From NCBI GenBank assembly GCA_002305045.1, contig DBPX01000002.1:1-40014 (forward strand): 40,014 bases of DNA. The letters run 5' to 3'. The stretch's first letter is position 1, and every line of letters starts with the position of its first letter. Origin of the DNA: Ruminococcus sp. UBA1409. GTDB taxonomy: Bacteria; Bacillota; Clostridia; Oscillospirales; Ruminococcaceae. A program made the position numbers and the translations under genes. This document shows positions 19,183 through 28,221 of this stretch, one piece after another. Below the pieces are notes generated by a model. The model was not told the DNA's origin and made no database searches. It saw nothing but the letters and a program-made list of their open reading frames with translations.

Positions 19183-19447
19183 TTAAATCCTCCAAATGAA
19201 AAAAACCTGCCTGCCGGCTCTTGGGGATATCCTGGCACGAAACCGGCATTGTTGCAATTTGAAATATTTTATACTGTAAAGTATCCAGAGGGCAAATCAT
19301 AGAAAAGGTTAAATCCGCCCATTTAAAATGTTAAGAAATATTTGGAAGTCGGGAAATAGCAGAAGATTTTGCTGACTATGCATAAATTTATACTTTAAAA
19401 TAGCGATAATTTGTGTAATTAATATATTAAAAAAAGATAAAAAAGTA
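19183..19447. other. AT-rich gene-free region upstream of the ABC exporter operon
   Basis: Between the divergent lrp and ABC promoters. TGCCGG (19214-19219) and CCGGCA (19244-19249) flank a GGATATCC palindrome. On the minus strand this is followed by a T7 run, so it could terminate leftward transcription, but no leftward gene is seen. The rest is AT-rich without a credible coding sequence. Confidence 0.4.
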
Positions 19448-19477
19448 TTGACAAACAAAATAAAAGCGGTATATAAT
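19448..19477 (+). promoter_or_regulatory. promoter of the ABC-DUF1854-ABC operon
   Basis: TTGACA (19448-19453), 18-base spacer, TATAAT (19472-19477). Start expected near 19484, about 30 bases before the leader ORF and 200 before the first ABC gene, so the leader is long. Confidence 0.85.
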
Positions 19478-19514
19478 AAACACGCCTTGTTAATGAAAGA
19501 AAGGGGTGTCCACA

Positions 19515-19598
19515 ATGCACGGCTTGGTCAGCAAAACTGTAAACTGCGTATTTTTAATATATTATCATCAGTGGCGCATTGTGTGTCATTACTGCTAG
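19515..19598 (+). CDS. 27-codon leader peptide ORF in front of ABC exporter operon
   Basis: A short ORF (MHGLVSKTVNC, VFLIYYHQWRIVCHYC) with its own ribosome binding site (AGGGGTG, 7 bases before ATG), placed between the operon promoter and an intrinsic terminator. It ends in TAG 9 bases before the terminator stem. Codons 18-21 (CAT CAG TGG C) contain the sequence that can pair with the 5' arm of the terminator. The last part is rich in His, Tyr, Cys and Trp. Its position and the alternative pairing suggest a regulatory leader peptide rather than a functional product; I recognise no homologue. A secreted or modified peptide is a less likely alternative. Confidence 0.6.
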   Translation: MHGLVSKTVNCVFLIYYHQWRIVCHYC

Positions 19599-19643
19599 GT
19601 CATATTCCAGCCTCTGATGCTATCACGGCTCAGGGGCTGTTTT
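19566..19643 (+). promoter_or_regulatory. attenuator: terminator with competing antiterminator
   Basis: Terminator: CAGCCTCTGA (19608-19617) pairs with TCAGGGGCTG (19630-19639), 10 bp with one G-U, then TTTT. Antiterminator: CATCAGTGGC (19566-19575, inside the leader ORF) pairs with GCCTCTGATG (19610-19619) at 9 of 10 positions and would destroy the terminator 5' arm. A further 8-bp pairing, CACAATGC (19511-19518, covering the leader start codon) with GCATTGTG (19576-19583), is possible. The layout fits ribosome-dependent attenuation; the T run is short. Confidence 0.6.
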
Positions 19644-19686
19644 ACTGCCTGCAATCTGATAATTTGTTATAAGGTAGGGTGATTAG

Positions 19687-22164
19687 ATGAAATATTTTGA
19701 CATACTGCCCGAGCTTGTCGGGGAGGAGCTTAAAAAAAGGGGAGTGCCCCTGGACCAGCTTCTTTACTGCGTCAAGGCCGACCTTGACGGCAAGGGCGAG
19801 TACTACGATGTTTATGTGACCTTCACCAAGGATAACCTTTATGTCATCTCAGGCTATGAGGAGTATCCTGATCTTAAAAAGAGGTCGCAGCTCGCCATGG
19901 GAGCTAAAAAGGGTCTCTTTGGAAGAAAGGCTATAGGGGCTGACAATCTTCACGCCATGACCGAGTACAGGGTTATAGGCTTCGAGGAGTACAGCATCGC
20001 AAGGATTAAAAACATCTTTGTAGACCGTCACCAGAATTCCGCCCGTCTGATAATCGCAATGCTCAAGGACGGCGAAAAGGAGGACTTTTTGAATAAGGCT
20101 GACGCCCCCTGCGGCGAGCTTCCTCCTGAGAAGGACGGTCCTCCTCCGCCGGACGAGGGAAAGAGGTTCGACTGGTTCGGTCAGACCTACGACCATGAAA
20201 GGGAGAATATCCAGCTTGCCCGCTTCTCGATTGGATACAGCGAGAAGTTTGAGAGGTTCTGCGAGCGTCTTAACAAGACCCACCGTGGCGAGGAGATAGA
20301 CGACTCCCAGCTTGACAGCCTTAACACCGTCTGTCCCACCTGCCATCAGCCGTATCCGAATCCCAACCGTCCGATATGCCCCCGCTGCATGAACAAAAAG
20401 GCGATTGCCTGGAAGCTAATCGGGATGTTCAAGGAGTTCAAGGGAGCGCTTGCTCTTATTATGCTCTCCCTGCTCATATCCAATGTTCTGGCGGTAATAT
20501 CGCCGTGGTTCGGCTCCAAGATGCTCTACGACGATGTTCTGACAGAGGGCGGAAGATTCTACGGCAGGATACTTTTGGTTATCGGTCTTATGGTTTTTAC
20601 CAACATCCTAAGCAAGCTGACCGGCGTTATCCACGGACTTATAACCTCCTCGATTGTTCCCAGCGTCACGCACAGGCTCAGAACAAAGATATACGGAGCG
20701 ATGAACAAGCTCTCGCTTCAGTTCTTTACAAATAAGCAGACCGGCTCGCTGATGTCAAGGGTAGACCGTGACTCAAACAATGTCTATAGCTTCTTTGTGG
20801 ACATCGTTCCCTACGGAGTCCAAAACATAATCAAGCTGGTCGGCGTTGCGGCGACGCTCTTCTTCGTCAGCCCGATGATGACCCTTGCCATATTCGCCAT
20901 AATCTCAATCCTCATGTTCTTCGACAACAGGATTTACTTCTCTCAGAGAAAGCTCTACAGGAAGCTGGATGTCGCAATGAGGAGTCTAAACTCGGTTCTG
21001 TCCGATGTTATGAACGGTCAGAGAGTTGTAAAGTCCTTTGCAAAAGAGGACAAGGAGATAGCAAGGTACGAGAAAAAGAACGACACCGCCTATGAGGTCA
21101 ACACCAGGATAAACAACCGCATAGCCTCTACCGTGCCGTTTATATGGGGACTTTACAGCATCACAAGCCTTATACTCTTCTGCGTGGGCTGCTACCTCAT
21201 AATAATCCACCACGAGTTCGGCGGCGAGGTTTTCACCTACGGAGCGCTTCAGGTCATTTTGTCCTACACCGGCATGATATACGAGCCAATCGACTTCTTC
21301 ATGTGGATAGGAGACAGATGGGCAAGGTGCATAGACGCCGCCTCGAGAATGTTTGAGATACTAGACGCAAAGCCGACTGTCGCCGAGAGCGAGAACCCTG
21401 TTCACATCGAGAGCATGAAGGGCGATATCGAGTTCAAAAATGTATTCTTCGAGTATGAGGCAGGCCGTCAGATACTTAAAAACCTCTCCTTCAAGGTAGA
21501 AGCGGGCCAGATGTTCGGCATAGTCGGAAGAACGGGAGCCGGAAAGTCCACCATAATCAATCTTATGGCAAGGCTTTACGATGTCACCTCGGGAGAGATT
21601 ACCATCGACGGCGTTCCGATAAAGAAGATTGCAATGAGCGACCTTCGCAAAAATATAGGAATCGTCTCGCAGGAGACCTATCTCTTCATAGGCACAATAG
21701 CCGACAATATCCGTTATGTCAAGCCGGACGCCACCATGGAGGAGGTCATCGAGGCTGCAAAGAGCGCAAATGCCCATGAGTTCATCACCAAGCTGCCCGA
21801 CGGCTATAACACAAGAATAGGAGCCGGCGGAGTCTCGCTTTCAGGCGGCGAGAGGCAGAGAATTTCTATTGCCAGGGCAATAATCCAGAGTCCCAACATC
21901 CTGATTTTGGACGAGGCGACCGCCTCTATGGATACAAGGACGGAGCGAAAGATTCAGGTTGCCATAGACGCTCTCAAGGAGGGCAGGACGATAATCTCGA
22001 TAGCTCACAGGCTCTCCACTCTGAGGGACGCCGATATGCTCTGCGTAATAGACAACGGCGAGCTAAAGGAGCTTGGCACTCACGACCAGCTCATTAGGCA
22101 GAAGGGCAAGTACTTCGAGCTTTACAAGCTGCAGTTCGACGCTCTTAAGTTTATCGAGCAGTGA
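19687..22164 (+). CDS. ABC exporter with N-terminal extension and zinc ribbon
   Basis: An 825-residue half-transporter. Residues 1-215 form a soluble region of unknown function, including a proline-rich stretch near 145-156. A zinc ribbon follows (C216, C219, C231, C234; CPTC...CPRC), then a six-helix exporter domain (about 250-560) and a nucleotide-binding domain with Walker A GRTGAGKST (about 613-621), signature LSGGERQR (about 717), Walker B ILILDEATAS and H-loop IAHRLST. All ATPase residues are canonical. It belongs with exporters that travel with DUF1854 proteins, a grouping seen beside cyanophycin genes in proteobacteria; no cyanophycin synthetase is here. Start ATG follows AGGTAGGGTG. 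Substrate unknown. Confidence 0.9.
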   Translation: MKYFDILPELVGEELKKRGVPLDQLLYCVKADLDGKGEYYDVYVTFTKDNLYVISGYEEYPDLKKRSQLAMGAKKGLFGRKAIGADNLHAMTEYRVIGFEEYSIARIKNIFVDRHQNSARLIIAMLKDGEKEDFLNKADAPCGELPPEKDGPPPPDEGKRFDWFGQTYDHERENIQLARFSIGYSEKFERFCERLNKTHRGEEIDDSQLDSLNTVCPTCHQPYPNPNRPICPRCMNKKAIAWKLIGMFKEFKGALALIMLSLLISNVLAVISPWFGSKMLYDDVLTEGGRFYGRILLVIGLMVFTNILSKLTGVIHGLITSSIVPSVTHRLRTKIYGAMNKLSLQFFTNKQTGSLMSRVDRDSNNVYSFFVDIVPYGVQNIIKLVGVAATLFFVSPMMTLAIFAIISILMFFDNRIYFSQRKLYRKLDVAMRSLNSVLSDVMNGQRVVKSFAKEDKEIARYEKKNDTAYEVNTRINNRIASTVPFIWGLYSITSLILFCVGCYLIIIHHEFGGEVFTYGALQVILSYTGMIYEPIDFFMWIGDRWARCIDAASRMFEILDAKPTVAESENPVHIESMKGDIEFKNVFFEYEAGRQILKNLSFKVEAGQMFGIVGRTGAGKSTIINLMARLYDVTSGEITIDGVPIKKIAMSDLRKNIGIVSQETYLFIGTIADNIRYVKPDATMEEVIEAAKSANAHEFITKLPDGYNTRIGAGGVSLSGGERQRISIARAIIQSPNILILDEATASMDTRTERKIQVAIDALKEGRTIISIAHRLSTLRDADMLCVIDNGELKELGTHDQLIRQKGKYFELYKLQFDALKFIEQ

Positions 22165-22224
22165 CCCTTAGAGAGTAAGTAGGCTCAGCCCGTACCGTAT
22201 ATATAATGAAATGAGGTATCTAAT

Positions 22225-22782
22225 ATGAATAAAGCGGATGTAACCAAGAACAGTGAGCTTGCCGAGGAGCTTTTCGAGGTAGATACCCTTGTAGAGCTTG
22301 ACCCTAAGAGCCTTGAGTTTTACAGGGACGACGCTGGCTTTGTCTCGCTGAAGTATCAGGGAAGCGAGTATTTCAATGTCAGGCTGACAAGGCTTCTTCC
22401 CTTTTACTCAAAGACCACCTACATAAGCGTAGCCTATGACAACGAGGACAGGGAGTTTAAGGAGATAGGCGTAATAAAGGACATGAGCGAGATGTCCCCC
22501 GAGCAGTTCGAGCTTGTCAACGACTATCTTGAGTACAAATACTATATGCCGAGGATAACCAAGGTGTATTCCATCAAGGACAATTCAAGAGGCTTTATCT
22601 TCGTCGACCTTGACACCACCTCCGGCAGAAAGACAATATGCGTCAGGGACTGGTACTCCAACTTCAGACTCCTTACCGACAAGTACCTTTACGCCCTGGA
22701 TGTCGACGGCAACAAATACTTCTGCGAGGACATAAACACCCTTGACAAAAAGAGCCTTGCAGTCCTTGAAATCTACATCTAG
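22225..22782 (+). CDS. DUF1854 domain protein
   Basis: A 185-residue soluble protein between the two exporter genes. It matches DUF1854: VRLTRLLPFYSKTTYISVAY, EIGVIKDMSEM, YYMPRITKVYSIKD, a TSGRKTICVRDW segment and the closing LYALDVDGNKYFCEDINTLD. No enzyme motif is visible. DUF1854 proteins consistently accompany this type of ABC exporter, so it is probably an accessory or regulatory subunit (inference). GAGG precedes the ATG, 60 bases after the first ABC gene. Confidence 0.88.
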   Translation: MNKADVTKNSELAEELFEVDTLVELDPKSLEFYRDDAGFVSLKYQGSEYFNVRLTRLLPFYSKTTYISVAYDNEDREFKEIGVIKDMSEMSPEQFELVNDYLEYKYYMPRITKVYSIKDNSRGFIFVDLDTTSGRKTICVRDWYSNFRLLTDKYLYALDVDGNKYFCEDINTLDKKSLAVLEIYI

Positions 22783-22822
22783 CATACTGTCATGCATCTA
22801 AACAGGAAAGGAATGATAATCT

Positions 22823-25045
22823 GTGAATCTTAGGCTTTCCGCTCCAAAGGGCAAAAATCTCGACGATTATCTTTTCTGTCTGCCCTTTAACCTTTACGGC
22901 AGACCCAAAAAGGTGGACGGACATCTTCTTGTCACCAAGGATAAAACCATCGAGGTGTATATAGACGGCGAGCTAAAGGAGAGCTTTGGCTTCGAGGACT
23001 TCGACGAGTACGCCTGCGAGCAGCTTACCGGCTGCTCTGTGATGGTCGGACGGAAGGACGATGTAACCGTCAAGAGGATATGCGCCTTTACAAACGACGA
23101 GTTTATCTCCTTTGCAGAGGTCTGCAAGATAATAAACCACTATCTTACAACAGGAGTGCTGGTTGAAAAAAGCGACATCGACGAGCCGAAATGCCCTAAA
23201 TGCCACCTCCCGCTGGACGGCTACACCGAGTGCCCCTACTGCGCCTCCAAGGTAAAGGTATTTTCAAAGCTTGTCAAGAGGGTCATGCCCTATAAATGGA
23301 TATTCCTTTTATCCATCCTCTGCACGATTGCGGGTGAGCTTTTGAACATGGTTACGCCATATGTCAACCGTATTCTGATAGACGAGCATGTAATCCCGGC
23401 TCAGAACTATGAAAAGGATTTTGAGGTCAACGGCTTTATCCTTTTGTGCATATCCCTTGTTGTAATCTCCATACTAAAGGTTGCGATAGATTTCGTTAAT
23501 ATGAAGTCAAGCTACTATGTTGCGCTAAACATAGGCAAGGATTTAAGGGAGGACCTGTTCAAAAAGACGCTTGATCTTTCTATGAACTCGGTCTCCAAAA
23601 AGAGCGCCGGCGAGCTTATCAACCGTGTCTCAAACGACGCTAATACCCTCCAGAGCTTTATAACGGACAACGGCAAGCAGGCTATAGTAAGGATAATGTC
23701 CCTTATAATAGTTGCGGTGATTGCCTTTGTCATGAACTGGCGGCTGGCTCTGATGTCGATACTCCCGATACCGATAGTAATGCTCACCGTCAAGAAGCTC
23801 ACGATGACTATAAGGATGTACTTCGGACGCTCCTGGAGATGTGCCAACAATCACTCCAAGCTCCTTCACGACACCCTCAACGGCATAAGAGTTGTAAAAT
23901 CCTGCGGCACCGAGGCTCAGGAGGTTAAAAAGTACGAGGCTGCCTCCGGCAAGTGGGCTAAGGCGATAACCAAGGCGGAAATAATCTGGCAGATATTCTG
24001 GCCTATGCAGGACTTCTTGCTAACCTTCGGAAACTATCTTGTTCTGTTCTTCGGAGCCAAGATGATTCTAAACCAGATGCCCGCCTCCTGGGGCACTATG
24101 ACCCTCGGCGAGCTGACCCAGTTTACCTCCTACATCACCATGCTCTACACTCCCTTAAGATGGCTTTTGAATCTTCCCAGGACCTTTGCAAACGCCTCTG
24201 TAAGCGCATCTAAGGTGTTTGAGATACTCGAGGAGCAGACCGAAATTCAGGACAGCAAGGACTGCGTTGACCTTGACATCAAGGGAACGATAGATTTCGA
24301 CCATGTATTCTTTGGCTACAAGGTTTACAACCCTGTTCTAAAGGATGTAAGCTGTCATATCGACCAAGGCAAGATGATAGGAATAGTCGGTCATTCCGGC
24401 GTCGGAAAGTCCACCATGATAAACCTAATCCTCAGGCTCTATGATGTCACCCAGGGAAGCGTCAGGATTGACGGCGTGGATATAAGGAAGATTTCCCAGC
24501 AGAGCCTTCGCTCTCAGGTCGGAGTAGTCCTTCAGGAAACCTATCTCTTTGACGGCAGCATACTCGAAAATATCTCCTACGCCAAGCCTAACGCCAGCTT
24601 TGAGGAGGTCATCGAGGCGGCAAAGATAGCTCATGCACATGAGTTTATAACCAAGCTGCCAGACGGCTACAACACCAGAGTCGGCAATAAGGGTCATACC
24701 CTTTCAGGAGGAGAGCGTCAGCGAATCGCAATAGCCAGAGCCATCCTGCACGACCCGAAGATAATTATCCTTGACGAGGCAACCGCCTCCTTGGACACCG
24801 AGACCGAGAGGATGATACAGGAGGGTCTGCACAGGCTCTGCGAGGGCAGGACGACGATTGCAATAGCTCACCGTCTTTCCACCCTTTCAAATGCCGACCA
24901 GCTAATAGTGCTTGACAAGGGCAGGCTGGCTGAGATGGGAACGCATAACGATTTGATGCGTCAAAAAGGAGTTTACTACAGCCTTGTAATGGCTCAGCGA
25001 AAGACCACCAAGATGAAAAAGGTCGAAAAGGCTGCGCTAGTCTGA
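22823..25045 (+). CDS. second ABC exporter with N-terminal extension and zinc ribbon
   Basis: A 740-residue half-transporter built like its neighbour. An N-terminal soluble region (1-120) precedes a zinc ribbon (C124, C127, C137, C140; CPKC...CPYC), six membrane helices (about 150-440) and a nucleotide-binding domain with Walker A GHSGVGKST (about 522-530), LSGGERQR, IIILDEATAS and IAHRLST. The catalytic Glu is present, so both partners look ATPase-competent, unlike many heterodimeric exporters with one degenerate site. It starts at GTG with AGGAAAGGA upstream. Likely forms a heterodimer with the first exporter. A Lys-rich C-terminus closes the protein. Confidence 0.9.
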   Translation: MNLRLSAPKGKNLDDYLFCLPFNLYGRPKKVDGHLLVTKDKTIEVYIDGELKESFGFEDFDEYACEQLTGCSVMVGRKDDVTVKRICAFTNDEFISFAEVCKIINHYLTTGVLVEKSDIDEPKCPKCHLPLDGYTECPYCASKVKVFSKLVKRVMPYKWIFLLSILCTIAGELLNMVTPYVNRILIDEHVIPAQNYEKDFEVNGFILLCISLVVISILKVAIDFVNMKSSYYVALNIGKDLREDLFKKTLDLSMNSVSKKSAGELINRVSNDANTLQSFITDNGKQAIVRIMSLIIVAVIAFVMNWRLALMSILPIPIVMLTVKKLTMTIRMYFGRSWRCANNHSKLLHDTLNGIRVVKSCGTEAQEVKKYEAASGKWAKAITKAEIIWQIFWPMQDFLLTFGNYLVLFFGAKMILNQMPASWGTMTLGELTQFTSYITMLYTPLRWLLNLPRTFANASVSASKVFEILEEQTEIQDSKDCVDLDIKGTIDFDHVFFGYKVYNPVLKDVSCHIDQGKMIGIVGHSGVGKSTMINLILRLYDVTQGSVRIDGVDIRKISQQSLRSQVGVVLQETYLFDGSILENISYAKPNASFEEVIEAAKIAHAHEFITKLPDGYNTRVGNKGHTLSGGERQRIAIARAILHDPKIIILDEATASLDTETERMIQEGLHRLCEGRTTIAIAHRLSTLSNADQLIVLDKGRLAEMGTHNDLMRQKGVYYSLVMAQRKTTKMKKVEKAALV

Positions 25046-25060
25046 TAAGAAGTAAATAGC

Positions 25061-25106
25061 TATAAAAATGCCCGGAGTAGTCCTAGCTTGGACGGCTCCG
25101 GGCTTT
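25061..25106. terminator. bidirectional terminator between convergent ABC operon and cysK
   Basis: GCCCGGAG (25070-25077) pairs with CTCCGGGC (25096-25103), with GTCC/GGAC as an inner stem. The minus-strand exit reads ATTTTTATAG, the plus-strand exit TTTAGTATAT, so it stops cysK strongly and the ABC operon moderately. Confidence 0.8.
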
Positions 25107-25121
25107 AGTATATACTGGGCT

Positions 25122-26051
25122 TTATCCGAACAGCCCTGAGGAAAGATATCTTTCCCCGGTGTCGGGAAGCAGGCAGACGATGGTTTTTCCGTCTGCTTCC
25201 TGCTCCCTTGCTATTTTTACTGCTCCGAACAGGGCGGCGCCTGAGGATATTCCGACTAATACGCCGTCCGTACCTGCTACAAGCCTTGACATCATATAGG
25301 CGTCCTCGTCCGAGACTCTTATAATCCGGTCAAGGATATCCCTGTTTAACGCCTTTGGAACAAAGTTTGCCCCGATTCCCTGAATCCCGTGAGCGCCCGG
25401 CCTGCCGAGGCTTAAAACAGGGGAGGACTCAGGCTCTACTGCGGCTATGCATATCCCGGGGAGCTTGGATTTTAGATACTCTCCCGTGCCGGTGATTGTT
25501 CCGCCTGTGCCGACTCCCGCCACAAAATAGTCGACATAACCGTCTGTAGCCTCAAAAATCTCAGGGCCGGTTGAAAGACGGTGAGCCTTTGGATTCGATG
25601 GGTTTTCAAACTGACCGGGAATGAAGCCTCCCGGGTTCCTTGAAAGAAGCTCGCCGGCCTTTTTTATAGCTCCTGCCATACCTTCGCTTGCGGGGGTTAA
25701 AACCACCTCGGCTCCGTATGCTCTCATAAGAAGCTGCCTTTCCTTAGACATATTGTCCGGCATGACGATTATCACCCTATAGCCTCTCGGGACGGCTACG
25801 GCTGCAAGACCGATTCCAGTGTTCCCGGAGGTGGGCTCTATTATCACAGAGCCGGGCTTTAGTGCGCCGGACGCCTCTGCGTCGTCGAGCATCATTTTTG
25901 CGGCTCTGTCCTTAACCGAGCCGGCGGGATTGAAGTATTCAAGCTTTGCAAGGATTCTTGAGCGAATCCCAAGTCTGGCCTCAAGACCCTTTAGCCTAAG
26001 GAGGGGAGTGTTTCCTATCAGCTGGTCGATGGAATCGTAAATTTTACTCAT
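25122..26051 (-). CDS. cysK: cysteine synthase A (O-acetylserine sulfhydrylase)
   Basis: A PLP enzyme making L-cysteine from O-acetylserine and sulfide, 309 residues. The PLP lysine lies in NPAGSVKDRAA (K47), the phosphate/substrate loop is PTSGNTGIGLA (73-83), and GTGGTITGTGEYLK is the glycine-rich PLP-phosphate site. Full length. It lies 93 bases downstream of asnB on the same strand, so read-through is possible. A CCCGG/CCGGG hairpin stands in that gap. The ribosome binding site (AGGG) is weak. Confidence 0.94.
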   Translation of the reverse strand: MSKIYDSIDQLIGNTPLLRLKGLEARLGIRSRILAKLEYFNPAGSVKDRAAKMMLDDAEASGALKPGSVIIEPTSGNTGIGLAAVAVPRGYRVIIVMPDNMSKERQLLMRAYGAEVVLTPASEGMAGAIKKAGELLSRNPGGFIPGQFENPSNPKAHRLSTGPEIFEATDGYVDYFVAGVGTGGTITGTGEYLKSKLPGICIAAVEPESSPVLSLGRPGAHGIQGIGANFVPKALNRDILDRIIRVSDEDAYMMSRLVAGTDGVLVGISSGAALFGAVKIAREQEADGKTIVCLLPDTGERYLSSGLFG

Positions 26052-26144
26052 GCTTTATGACCCTAGTCCCGGATAAAGACCCGGGCGTCCTTTCTGTTAA
26101 ATTATCCTGATGCTTAGGCTTGGCTTTTTTGGACGGCTAAGCCG

Positions 26145-27968
26145 TTATCCGAAGTATACCCTGTACCAGACCAGGAAGGTATAGACTGTCCATATCTTTC
26201 TTGAACGGTCGTACTCACCCGAGCGGTGCTCCTCTATAAGCTTGATGAGGCTGTCTGTGTTGAAGAACTTTTTTGAGTTTTCGCTCAAAAACTCCTTTTT
26301 CACGATGTCGATGTATTTGTCCTCCTTGAGCCAGACCCTTATCGGTACGGGGAAGCCGAGCTTCTTTTTGTCCGCCGTTTCCTTGGGGCAGGCTCTTTGG
26401 GCCGCAAGACGCATGGCGTACTTGGTGTTTTCCCTGGTTACCCTGTAGCGCTTTGGGATTCTCTGCGCAAGAGCCATGACCTCCCTGTCCAAAAACGGTA
26501 CCCTGAGCTCCAAGGAGTTTGCCATGCTCATCTTGTCAGCCTTTAGGAGGATATCGCCGGTCATCCACATATTGAGGTCCAAAAACTGCATTTTTGTGAG
26601 ATTGTCCTTATCCCTGACCATATCGTAAAACGGCTTGGTGAGGGCGTATGCGTCGGGAGCGGAGGTTTTTATTTTAAGAATAGCCTTTCTTTCCTCCTCC
26701 GAAAAGATATAGGCGTTTCCGATAAACCTCTCCTCGAGGGTTTTGCCCCTTCTAATGAAGAAGTTGACCCCTCTTTTGTGCGGGAAGCGGGAGGCAATAT
26801 TTCCTATCATCCTTCTTATCGGCATGGGGACGGCGTTGTAGATTGCTACATCGTCAGGCTCCTTGTAGATGTTGTAGCCTCCGAAGATTTCGTCGGCGCC
26901 CTCTCCGCTGAGGACGACCTTTACATATTTTGACGCAAGCTGGCAGACGAAGTACAAAGCGACCGCCGCCGGGTCCGCAAGAGGCTCATCCATGTGGTAC
27001 TGAATTTTAGGGAACTCGCTCCAGTATTCCTCCGGGGTTATGACCTTGGAGATGTTTTCCTTGCCGATGTATTTGGAAAATTCCTTTGCGTAGCCTATCT
27101 CGTTGTACCTCTCGTCCTCCCCGAAGCCGACGGTGAAGGTCTTGTCGACATCGGCGACGGCGGCGACATAGCTTGAGTCAACTCCGCTTGACAAAAAGCT
27201 ACCGACCTCGACATCGGCTATCTTGTGAGCCTCGACAGAGTCTTTAAAGGTATCAGAGATTTTATTCACCCAGTCCTCCAGCCCAGGACTCTCGTCCGGC
27301 AGGAAGTCGACGCTCCAGTACCTCTCGGTTTTCATTATGCCGTCCTTGTAGACAAAATAGTGAGCGGGTAAAAGCCTCTTTACGCCCTTGAAGAAGGTCT
27401 CCTCGCAGGCTGAATACTGGAAGGTTAGGTAGGTCTCAAGAGCGTCGGTGTTAAGCTCCTTGACAAAGAGGGGATGATGAAGAAAGCTCTTTATCTCCGA
27501 GCCGAAGATAAACGCTCCGCCCATGCTTGTATAGTAGAGCGGCTTGATTCCGAAGAAGTCCCTTGCTCCAAACAGCTCGCCTCTTTTCCTGTCCCAGATG
27601 ACGAAGGCGAACATCCCCCTCAATCTGCCAAGAAGCTCCTTTCCCCACTGCTCGTAGCCGTGAATAAGCACCTCTGAGTCTGTCTCGGTGGAAAAGCTGT
27701 GACCGTAAGACAAAAGCTCCTCTCTAAGAGGCTGATAGTTGTATATCTCGCCGTTAAAGACAAGGACGACCGTGCCGTCCTCGTTGTAAAGAGGCTGACT
27801 GCCGTTCGAGAGGTCGATTATCGAGAGCCTTCTGAAGCCAAGAGCTACTCCCTCGTCGATATGCTCTCCGTGTGAGTCTGGGCCCCTGTGTGTTATGGAC
27901 TCCGACATCCTTTCAAGGACCTCTCTGGTATTTGGTATATTATTGGTAAACCCGACAAATCCGCACAT
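26145..27968 (-). CDS. asnB: asparagine synthase (glutamine-hydrolysing)
   Basis: Makes asparagine from aspartate, ATP and glutamine. The N-terminal class II glutaminase domain starts with the catalytic Cys2 (MCGFVGF) and contains RRLSIIDLSNGSQP and FNGEIYNYQPLR. The C-terminal synthetase domain has the pyrophosphatase loop FLSSGVDSS and VLSGEGADEIFGGY. 607 residues is standard for the bacterial AsnB type. GAGG precedes the ATG. It has its own promoter and may co-transcribe cysK. Confidence 0.96.
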   Translation of the reverse strand: MCGFVGFTNNIPNTREVLERMSESITHRGPDSHGEHIDEGVALGFRRLSIIDLSNGSQPLYNEDGTVVLVFNGEIYNYQPLREELLSYGHSFSTETDSEVLIHGYEQWGKELLGRLRGMFAFVIWDRKRGELFGARDFFGIKPLYYTSMGGAFIFGSEIKSFLHHPLFVKELNTDALETYLTFQYSACEETFFKGVKRLLPAHYFVYKDGIMKTERYWSVDFLPDESPGLEDWVNKISDTFKDSVEAHKIADVEVGSFLSSGVDSSYVAAVADVDKTFTVGFGEDERYNEIGYAKEFSKYIGKENISKVITPEEYWSEFPKIQYHMDEPLADPAAVALYFVCQLASKYVKVVLSGEGADEIFGGYNIYKEPDDVAIYNAVPMPIRRMIGNIASRFPHKRGVNFFIRRGKTLEERFIGNAYIFSEEERKAILKIKTSAPDAYALTKPFYDMVRDKDNLTKMQFLDLNMWMTGDILLKADKMSMANSLELRVPFLDREVMALAQRIPKRYRVTRENTKYAMRLAAQRACPKETADKKKLGFPVPIRVWLKEDKYIDIVKKEFLSENSKKFFNTDSLIKLIEEHRSGEYDRSRKIWTVYTFLVWYRVYFG

Positions 27969-28032
27969 ATATAAAACCTCGCTTTAAGTGTATTAATAAA
28001 AAGCTAAAAGCTCCCTTGCCGCCACAGTAGCT

Positions 28033-28061
28033 ATTATACTTTATATTTTCTTATTTTTCAA
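28033..28061 (-). promoter_or_regulatory. asnB promoter
   Basis: Minus strand: TTGAAA (28061-28056), 17-base spacer, TATAAT (28038-28033). The leader to asnB is about 58 bases and lacks an obvious T-box or riboswitch. Confidence 0.85.
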
Positions 28062-28121
28062 GCAGAAGAAGGTCTGTAAGCCTGCTCTTGTGCCATAATT
28101 ATAAATTATTTATTAAACTCC

Positions 28122-28150
28122 TTGAAAGATGGCGAAAAACACTGTATAAT
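28122..28150 (+). promoter_or_regulatory. promoter of the SGNH hydrolase gene
   Basis: TTGAAA (28122-28127), 17-base spacer, TATAAT (28145-28150), divergent from the asnB promoter with 60 bases between the two -35 boxes. Confidence 0.85.
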
Positions 28151-28221
28151 ATATATTAATGAGAGAAGCGGGCAGGGCGCCCCTTTACATTTATATGTAC
28201 ATATAAACGGAGATGCATTTC

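Noticed and set aside
19309..19515. A 68-codon hydrophobic frame on the minus strand
   Set aside because: It starts at a TTG without a ribosome binding site, runs antisense through the ABC promoter and owes its hydrophobicity to AT-rich DNA.
19448..19672. An open frame of 74 codons across the ABC operon leader
   Set aside because: It starts at the TTG of the -35 box, so the promoter lies inside it, and it has no ribosome binding site. The 27-codon frame at 19515 has one.
22202..22207. TATAAT before the DUF1854 gene as an internal promoter
   Set aside because: The hexamer at the right distance upstream (GTAGGC) does not resemble a -35 box.
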